A stretch of DNA of 12,796 nucleotides from an uncultured Ruminococcus sp. (GTDB lineage Bacteria > Bacillota > Clostridia > Oscillospirales > Acutalibacteraceae). The DNA lies in NCBI GenBank assembly GCA_937892835.1, contig CALBHM010000408.1:1-12796 (forward strand), given 5' to 3'. The position numbers were made by a program, and so were the translations under genes. Position 1 is the stretch's first letter, and the number at the start of each line of letters is the position of its first letter. Under the pieces are notes generated by a model, which was given only the letters and a program-made list of their open reading frames with translations, was not told where the DNA came from and ran no database searches. Below are positions 8,387 to 12,796 of the stretch, piece after piece.

Positions 8387-8415
8387 TTGACAGCTTCTAA
8401 AAAATGTGATACGCT
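8387..8415 (+). promoter_or_regulatory. Promoter of the small plus-strand gene
   Basis: A perfect TTGACA (8387-8392), a 17-base spacer, then TACGCT (8410-8415) preceded by TG one base away (TGATACGCT), so the weak -10 is helped by an extended element. The start would fall near 8422, giving a leader of about 20 bases that contains the GGAG ribosome site. Confidence 0.7.
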
Positions 8416-8441
8416 AAAGAAAAAACGAACGGAGCAAAGCT

Positions 8442-8753
8442 ATGATAGGAATCGGAAAATGGGAAGCTTCAATTAACACAATGCTTTTCCGAGGCACGGG
8501 CAGAGTTACAATAAGCGATAAAAACGGTCAATATGACTTTAAACTTGAAATTGTCGGAGAAAATGTTCCCACATTCAGGGTCACGGACGTCGTTGAAGAC
8601 GGGAATACCCTGCGTGCAGTTGCCGAAAGCGACATGTTTAAGGGCAAAAAAATCCCGGTCACCGCAACCTTTGACGGAGACAGCGTCGTAGGCACGGCAA
8701 AGCTCCCATTTATCGGCAACATTAAGGTCAGCGGACACAGAATTGACGGATAA
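8442..8753 (+). CDS. Small beta-rich protein of unknown function
   Basis: A 103-aa protein I cannot assign to a named family. It has no signal peptide or membrane segment and no cysteine. It alternates short hydrophobic strands with turns, for example GRVTISDKNGQYDFKLEI, FRVTDVVEDGNTL and TATFDGDSVVGTAKL, which suggests a small beta-sandwich or barrel, possibly a ligand-binding or domain-sized fold; this is inference. The start is well supported: GGAG lies 7 bases before ATG 8442, and a promoter precedes it. It is the only plus-strand gene in the window, transcribed away from the EPS operon and towards the convergent Ig-like protein gene, and closed by a terminator. It is a monocistronic unit, so context says little about its job. 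Confidence 0.8.
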   Translation: MIGIGKWEASINTMLFRGTGRVTISDKNGQYDFKLEIVGENVPTFRVTDVVEDGNTLRAVAESDMFKGKKIPVTATFDGDSVVGTAKLPFIGNIKVSGHRIDG

Positions 8754-8797
8754 TTACACTCACTTTAAAAAGCGCTATACATTTATATATATAAATC

Positions 8798-8821
8798 GAC
8801 CGCCCTCAAATGAGAGCGGTC
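8798..8821 (+). terminator. Intrinsic terminator between convergent genes
   Basis: GACCGC-C-CTC pairs with GAG-A-GCGGTC around an AAAT loop, giving a 9-pair stem with one C/A mismatch. It is followed on the plus strand by ATTTTCATTT, a T-rich tract that suits termination of the 8442-8753 gene. On the minus strand the sequence after the stem is AT-rich but not a clean T run, so two-way action for the gene ending at 8852 is possible but weaker. Confidence 0.75.
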
Positions 8822-8851
8822 ATTTTCATTTAGTTGTTTGTCTTGCGACGA

Positions 8852-9643
8852 TTAATACCAAATCCAACCGAAGAGGAGGATTTTGATCAGCCATTGACCG
8901 AAGGAGTATTTTACTTTAACGTCACAAGAATTGGTAACTTCATTTCCGTCGGAATCGGTGACAGTACAAGTAATTGTCGCCGAGCCACGCTTTGCGGCAT
9001 AGATGTTGCCGTTTTCGTCTACCTTTACAACCTTCGGATTTGACGAGGTGAACGAGATTTCGCAATCGGTGCAGCCCGATATACCGACAGTAATCATCTC
9101 GCTATCCTTATAGCGAAGCTCTCTGCTCTGCGGAGATACATTTACGGAAAGCTCCTCGCTGTTGTCGTAAAAAACAATAGCGGCATAGCTCTCATCTTCT
9201 CCGCCCAGCGTTGAAAATCTGATTTTAAAATCAGAAGCGTCAGCATTCTCGCCATGAGGCTTTTCATAAATGAATCCGAACAATTTGCCCGGGCATTCGC
9301 AAGGATCAATTGAAGCAAAGGAGATTTTTCCGTCTTTTACATTACTTGCCATACTTGCACTGCCGGAGAAAAGCATTTCCTTTATGTCGTCGGACTTCTC
9401 GATTTCCTCTAAAACATATCCGGAAGGACAAACCATCTCAAAATCAAAATACGAAACACTTCCGGAAACAAGCGACAAAGTAATCTCGACCAAATCATCA
9501 TTTTCCATTCCAACATCGACCGAGAAAACAACATTGTCTTTTGTGCTTACCTTGTCCTTTGCAAATCCGCCGACAGTAAACATCGAAAATACCATTACCG
9601 CCGCTAAAATAATTGCAAAAAACCGTTTGAATGTTTTACTCAT
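8852..9643 (-). CDS. Secreted protein with possible cohesin-like and Ig-like domains and a FGWIWY tail
   Basis: A 263-aa exported protein. Residues 1-29 are a clear signal peptide (basic KTFKR, hydrophobic FFAIILAAVMVFSMFTVGG, cleavage after GFA). Residues about 35-160 look like a cohesin-type or carbohydrate-binding beta sandwich: VFSVDVGMENDDLVEITLSL, YFDFEMVCPSGYVLEEIEKS and NVKDGKISFASIDP follow the cohesin pattern, but this is by eye. Residues about 168-247 are a bacterial Ig-like (Big_2-type) domain, with SSNPKVVKVDENGNIYAAKRG and ATITCTVT. The protein ends in FGQWLIKILLFGWIWY, a hydrophobic aromatic tail shared with its neighbour and lacking trailing basic residues. ATG 9643 is supported by GGAGGGG six bases upstream. 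The gene lies 18 bp after the giant repeat protein and is probably cotranscribed with it. A role at the cell surface or in the matrix is inferred. Confidence 0.88.
   Translation of the reverse strand: MSKTFKRFFAIILAAVMVFSMFTVGGFAKDKVSTKDNVVFSVDVGMENDDLVEITLSLVSGSVSYFDFEMVCPSGYVLEEIEKSDDIKEMLFSGSASMASNVKDGKISFASIDPCECPGKLFGFIYEKPHGENADASDFKIRFSTLGGEDESYAAIVFYDNSEELSVNVSPQSRELRYKDSEMITVGISGCTDCEISFTSSNPKVVKVDENGNIYAAKRGSATITCTVTDSDGNEVTNSCDVKVKYSFGQWLIKILLFGWIWY
8855..8902 (-). other. C-terminal FGWIWY tail, copy 1
   Basis: The last 16 codons encode FGQWLIKILLFGWIWY, followed at once by TAA. Eleven of the last 14 residues (QWLI-x-I-x-LFGWIWY minus variable sites) are hydrophobic or aromatic, with only one charged residue (Lys). 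Matches copy 2 at 9665-9712 in 13 of 16 positions. Confidence 0.9.
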
Positions 9644-9647
9644 AACG

Positions 9648-9654
9648 CCCCTCC
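9648..9654 (-). promoter_or_regulatory. Ribosome binding site inside the 18-bp gap
   Basis: GGAGGGG on the minus strand lies six bases before ATG 9643, in the short gap after the stop of the giant repeat protein. It supports coupled expression of the two secreted proteins. Confidence 0.75.
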
Positions 9655-9661
9655 GTAATTA

Positions 9662-12600
9662 TTAATACCAAATCCAGCCGAAGAGGAATATTAATATTAA
9701 CCACTGGAAGAAATTGTAATCAACTTCAACCTTATACATTCTGAGATTAGCATCTACCTCATCCATTGCATAAATAATTGTAGATCCGGTGTTATTGGCT
9801 CTAATTTTACCATTTGAATCCACACTTGCTATAGAGCTATCTTCCGACTCATAAGTTGCATAATCGGACCCGTTATTTACCGAATAGGTATCCTTATAAT
9901 TAAGATAAATAGTATCATATGGGGTATCTTTTACTACTACTTTAATCTGTTCCTCTTGATAAAGAACTGTTTTTGAACTGTTATAAAGTCTAACGTATAC
10001 AATAAATTCTCCTTTAACACCATTTGTTTCAACATTCAATGTTACCGAATCCTCATATATACTCTCGGTAAATTCCAAATTTAATGCTTCTGGAGTTGAG
10101 CATGAAGCAACAAGCCTACAATTGCCAAGGTTTGTTCGTTTCATTGTAATTGTAGAACGACCGTCGACAACCTCTTCAAGATCAAGTCTTAATGATTTTG
10201 TTCGTACCGTAAGAACATTATCCGGAACAGGTGTTGATGTATCTGCCTTCCAAATTGCATATATTGTTACATTATTTTTTAAAGAAACTTTTGTTCCCGA
10301 TTCAAATTCCGCAGAAGTAGCATTCTTGTCATTTGCCCATCCAAGGAAAGTATATCCCGATCTTGTCGGCTTCGTTGAGCTGAGTGTAGCTGTTCCCTTA
10401 CCCCATACGGCATAAAGTGTAGTATTTACAGTTGGTTTATATGATGAACCGCACGAATAAGATGCTGAACTTGCTGTACTGCTTGTTGACCAACCACTAC
10501 AACTTAATGAAACATTCTGTGAAGACGGTGCACCGCTTCCACCGTTTGCATTGTACGTTATGGTGGCGGTTTTGCTTGGTGTCGGCAATGTTACAGAATT
10601 TCCTGCAGTCACTGTTGCACTTGACGGGGAAACAGCGCCACCGTTTGCATTGTAGTAAACAGTATATGATGTTGTTGGATTTTTCTTCCAAACAGCATAA
10701 AGTGTTGTGTTTGAAGAAATACTGATTGAAGAACCCGATGAATATGAAGCGGCACTTGCTGAGCTGCTTGTCGACCAACCAAGGAACGTATAACCGCTTC
10801 TTGTGGGTTTTGTTGAGCTGATTGTTGCCGATCCGTTTGAATACCAAACTGCATAAAAGTTTGTGTTTGTATTCGGCATATAAGATGAACCGCATGAATA
10901 CGAAGCAGAGCTTGCTGTACTGCTCGTTGACCAGCCCTTACATGAAACAGACACACTCTGTGACGACGGAGCACCGCTACCATTATTTGCATTATAAGAA
11001 AGCGTATATTTTTTTGTTGGTGTCGGAAATGTTACGGAATTTCCTGCTGTTACTATTACACTTGTCGGAGAAACAGAACCGCCGTTTGCATTAAAACTAA
11101 CAGTATAAGATGCAGGTGTATTTTTTATAACCTTAAAGGAATATGTTCCAGTCTTCGAGGAGTAAGCAAATGCTTTTATATAATAGGTTGTACCTGATGT
11201 AAGACTAAGAGTTTTTTTGAAATTGCTGCTTTCGCCGCTGTCATCATCACTACCGATTTCCGTTCCATCAGCTTTGTAAATTGTAACTTTTGAATCAATC
11301 GAACCTGTTGATTCAAATGTATACTCCCCTGAAGATGACGGTGTAAATTTGTAATACCAAGCTTGCTCTGCAAAAGCGACATTTACTGTATTGCTATTTC
11401 CTGCCGAAACTGACTGTGCTGATTTCCAAACAGCATAAAGCGTTGTATTTGATGAGAGAGAGATTGTGCTTCCCGGCGTGTATGTTGCACTTGTTGCACT
11501 GCTGTTTGTCGACCAACCAAGGAAAGTATATCCAAATCTTGTTGGAACAGTTGTTTTTATTGTGTAACTTTTTGCTCCGGAGTGTCCGCTCGGAGCACCA
11601 CTTCCTCCATTGGCATTGTAGCTGAGAGAATATGATGATGGCACTGAAGAATTATTTCCAATCGAAAAAGTATATATTCCGGTTCTTAATTCGCTATTAC
11701 CATACCTTACAACTGCAAAATAATATGTTCCGGATTTTGTAAAATCAACTTCTTTGTCAAGTTGAAGTTTTTGTGAAGTATTATTCCAATATTGTGCATA
11801 TGAACTCCATATTGTATTTCCATTTGCATCATATATATTAAAAGTTAAATACTCAATAGATGCTTCTAATTTAACTTTTTGTTTGCCAGTAGATGAAATA
11901 TTGAATTTGTAAAAATCTTTTTCATCATTTCTTGCAATCTGACCAATATATTGTGTGTTAATTGAAATCGAATTAGCTGAATTCATTGTATTGTTTGTTC
12001 CACCATTCGATTCACTAAAACTTTCATTGGCCTTCGTATATGAAGTAGAAAAGTTATAATCGCCAACTCTTTTATTATGGTTTCCATATCTAACTATCGC
12101 TAAATAGTATGTTCCCGAAGTAAGATCAAAATTCTGAATCATTGTAAGCTTTTCCGCTGTGCTATTCCAATAGTCCGCATGTGATTCCCATATTGTTTTT
12201 CCATTTATGTCATAAATATAAAATGATAAATACTCAATGGGAGCTGTAAAGTTTATGTTAACTCTACCGGAATCATTTAATGAGAATTTGTATATATCCC
12301 TGTCATCATTATCTGCAATCTGACCATAAATTCTATTTCCAAGAGAAATCGAACTTGCAGTTGCCATTGAATTGTTTGATCCTTGTGTAGTCTCTTTATA
12401 ACTCTCGTTTGATGATGTGAATATCGTTGAAAAGTTATAACTTCCATATCTACTTCCATAGGCTTTTATAGCAAAGAAATATGTTCCCGAAGTTATACTA
12501 AGATTTTGTATTAATGTCATTTTTTGGGCGGTACTATTCCAATAGTAACCAGTGCTACCCCACACTTCTTTTCCATTTGAATCATAAATATAGAAGCTTA

Positions 12601-12796
12601 AATACTCTATATTTGCATTTAAATTAAGTTTAACAGTTCCTGAGGATGAAAGTGTAAACTTATAGAAATCCTGCGTATTGCTCGATGAAATAGAACCGCT
12701 GTATGATGAACCAAGTGATATGTTTGTTGCCGTCGACATTGAACTTCCTGCCGCATTTGCAACAAGTGGTACTAAAGTGATAATCGTAAGTGCAAC
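9662..12796 (-). CDS. Giant secreted modular repeat protein (PPC-like, InlB-type, Ig-like modules, FGWIWY tail), 5' end cut off
   Basis: The frame stays open to the right edge (1,044 residues in view). An in-frame ATG at 12739 is not the real start: the upstream codons give VALTIITLVPLVANAAGSS, the end of a signal peptide. Modules in order: three PPC-like repeats (about 12742-11657); an InlB/Listeria-Bacteroides repeat (11632-11423) with YNANGGSGAP and RFGYTFLGWST; a fourth, divergent PPC-like domain (11413-11120, FAEQAWYYKFTPSSSGEYTF); a tandem 147-aa InlB-type duplication (11107-10229); a beta-rich linker domain; a Big_2-like Ig domain (YESEDSSIASVDSNGKIRANN); and the tail FFQWLILIFLFGWIWY. 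No catalytic domain is seen, so an adhesin, matrix or scaffold role at the surface is likely (inferred). The 263-aa secreted protein follows 18 bp downstream. The promoter lies outside the window. Confidence 0.92.
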   Translation of the reverse strand, partial: VALTIITLVPLVANAAGSSMSTATNISLGSSYSGSISSSNTQDFYKFTLSSSGTVKLNLNANIEYLSFYIYDSNGKEVWGSTGYYWNSTAQKMTLIQNLSITSGTYFFAIKAYGSRYGSYNFSTIFTSSNESYKETTQGSNNSMATASSISLGNRIYGQIADNDDRDIYKFSLNDSGRVNINFTAPIEYLSFYIYDINGKTIWESHADYWNSTAEKLTMIQNFDLTSGTYYLAIVRYGNHNKRVGDYNFSTSYTKANESFSESNGGTNNTMNSANSISINTQYIGQIARNDEKDFYKFNISSTGKQKVKLEASIEYLTFNIYDANGNTIWSSYAQYWNNTSQKLQLDKEVDFTKSGTYYFAVVRYGNSELRTGIYTFSIGNNSSVPSSYSLSYNANGGSGAPSGHSGAKSYTIKTTVPTRFGYTFLGWSTNSSATSATYTPGSTISLSSNTTLYAVWKSAQSVSAGNSNTVNVAFAEQAWYYKFTPSSSGEYTFESTGSIDSKVTIYKADGTEIGSDDDSGESSNFKKTLSLTSGTTYYIKAFAYSSKTGTYSFKVIKNTPASYTVSFNANGGSVSPTSVIVTAGNSVTFPTPTKKYTLSYNANNGSGAPSSQSVSVSCKGWSTSSTASSASYSCGSSYMPNTNTNFYAVWYSNGSATISSTKPTRSGYTFLGWSTSSSASAASYSSGSSISISSNTTLYAVWKKNPTTSYTVYYNANGGAVSPSSATVTAGNSVTLPTPSKTATITYNANGGSGAPSSQNVSLSCSGWSTSSTASSASYSCGSSYKPTVNTTLYAVWGKGTATLSSTKPTRSGYTFLGWANDKNATSAEFESGTKVSLKNNVTIYAIWKADTSTPVPDNVLTVRTKSLRLDLEEVVDGRSTITMKRTNLGNCRLVASCSTPEALNLEFTESIYEDSVTLNVETNGVKGEFIVYVRLYNSSKTVLYQEEQIKVVVKDTPYDTIYLNYKDTYSVNNGSDYATYESEDSSIASVDSNGKIRANNTGSTIIYAMDEVDANLRMYKVEVDYNFFQWLILIFLFGWIWY
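9665..9712 (-). other. C-terminal FGWIWY tail, copy 2
   Basis: The last 16 codons encode FFQWLILIFLFGWIWY and then TAA. Like copy 1 it follows an Ig-like domain through a Y-x-F link and carries no basic residue after the hydrophobic stretch. The final 25 or so nucleotides, including the stop, differ from copy 1 at only one position. Confidence 0.9.
10337..10666 (-). repeat. InlB-type tandem repeat, second copy (110 aa core)
   Basis: From TVYYNANGGAVSP to RSGYTFLGW. It repeats the core at 10775-11107 with the same order of motifs: NANGG..SP, VTAGNSVT.PTP, YNAN.GSGAPSSQ, SC.GWSTSSTASSASYSCGSS, YAVW, TKPTRSGYTFLGW. Identity is high by eye at protein level and many codons are shared. Confidence 0.85.
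10775..11107 (-). repeat. InlB-type tandem repeat, first copy (111 aa core)
   Basis: From YTVSFNANGGSVSP to RSGYTFLGW. The start-to-start distance to the second copy is 441 bp, exactly 147 codons, so the full unit also includes a half-repeat ending NTTLYAVWKKNPTTS. Exact codon spacing keeps the frame if copies are gained or lost. Confidence 0.85.
11657..12742 (-). repeat. Three tandem PPC-like repeats
   Basis: Copies begin at 12742, 12370 and 11989 (periods 124 and 127 codons). Each has M-x-[ST]A-x-x-I-S, then [DK][RD][FI]YKF or DFYKF, IEYL[ST]F-x-IYD-x-NG-x-x-[IV]W-x-S, YWN-[SN]-T-[AS]-[QE]K, and SGTY[YF]-[LF]A with YGN or YGS. The overall plan, an acidic DFYKF strand followed by SGTYY, matches the pre-peptidase C-terminal (PPC, PF04151) family. 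The IEYLSFYIYD...YWN block is unusually well kept. Confidence 0.8.
12749..12796 (-). other. Signal peptide end of the giant repeat protein
   Basis: The in-frame codons at the window edge give VALTIITLVPLVANAA, a hydrophobic core ending in an A-N-A type cleavage site just before the first repeat. It shows the protein is exported and that its start codon lies a few codons beyond the right edge. Confidence 0.8.

Noticed and set aside
8781..8796. Perfect 16-bp palindrome ATTTATATATATAAAT
   Set aside because: It is pure A/T beside a terminator and such palindromes arise easily by chance; no gene start lies near for it to control.
10497..10992. Minus-strand open frames of 127-132 codons in other frames inside the repeat region
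   Set aside because: They are out-of-frame readings of the serine/threonine-rich tandem repeats; repetitive low-complexity DNA leaves the other frames open.
9662..12739. ATG at 12739 as the start of the giant repeat protein
   Set aside because: The frame stays open upstream to the window edge and encodes a signal peptide end, so the gene is partial and starts beyond 12796.
9662..12796. CRISPR array or DNA-level repeat element
   Set aside because: The repeats are 110-147 codons long, in frame and explained by protein modules; there are no short direct repeats with uniform spacers.

Overview
The window looks like chromosomal DNA from a low-to-moderate-GC Firmicute, most likely an anaerobic gut-type Clostridia (Oscillospiraceae/Lachnospiraceae-like). 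Support for this: Shine-Dalgarno sites of the GGAGG type, sigma-A promoters, Firmicute-style exopolysaccharide (EPS) proteins (EpsC/CapD, EpsL, EpsD and EpsG types), and large secreted proteins built from InlB-type, pre-peptidase-C (PPC) and bacterial Ig-like modules. The assignment rests on protein style only; no rRNA or other taxonomic marker is present.

Region 1 (1-8260, minus strand) is a compact EPS/capsule operon. It reads from a promoter at about 8225-8253 in this order: membrane nucleotide-sugar 4,6-dehydratase, priming phosphoglycosyl transferase, GT4 glycosyltransferase, EpsG-type polymerase, polysaccharide pyruvyl transferase, second GT4 glycosyltransferase, and a membrane-anchored GH88/GH105-type hydrolase that runs off the left edge. 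Most junctions are 10-41 bp; the one 69-bp gap (4389-4457) holds a possible extended -10 promoter. The genes give a plausible route from an activated, 4-keto-6-deoxy-modified sugar through lipid-linked priming, extension, pyruvyl decoration and polymerisation to trimming. No flippase, chain-length regulator or tyrosine kinase is in the window; these may lie to the left.

Region 2 (8152-8850) is a divergent intergenic region with promoters for both directions and an 8-bp inverted repeat between them, then a small plus-strand gene of unknown function (8442-8753) and an intrinsic terminator.

Region 3 (8852-12796, minus strand) encodes two adjacent secreted proteins. The upstream one is a very large modular repeat protein whose 5' end is cut by the right edge; residues of its signal peptide are visible up to the window end. 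The downstream one is a 263-aa protein with a signal peptide, a possible cohesin-like sandwich and an Ig-like domain. Both end at the extreme C-terminus in nearly the same hydrophobic aromatic tail (F-x-Q-W-L-I-x-I-x-L-F-G-W-I-W-Y-stop), directly after an Ig-like domain. This tail, beside an EPS locus, is the most interesting signal here: a candidate C-terminal sorting or membrane-association signal that fits none of the classic types I know.
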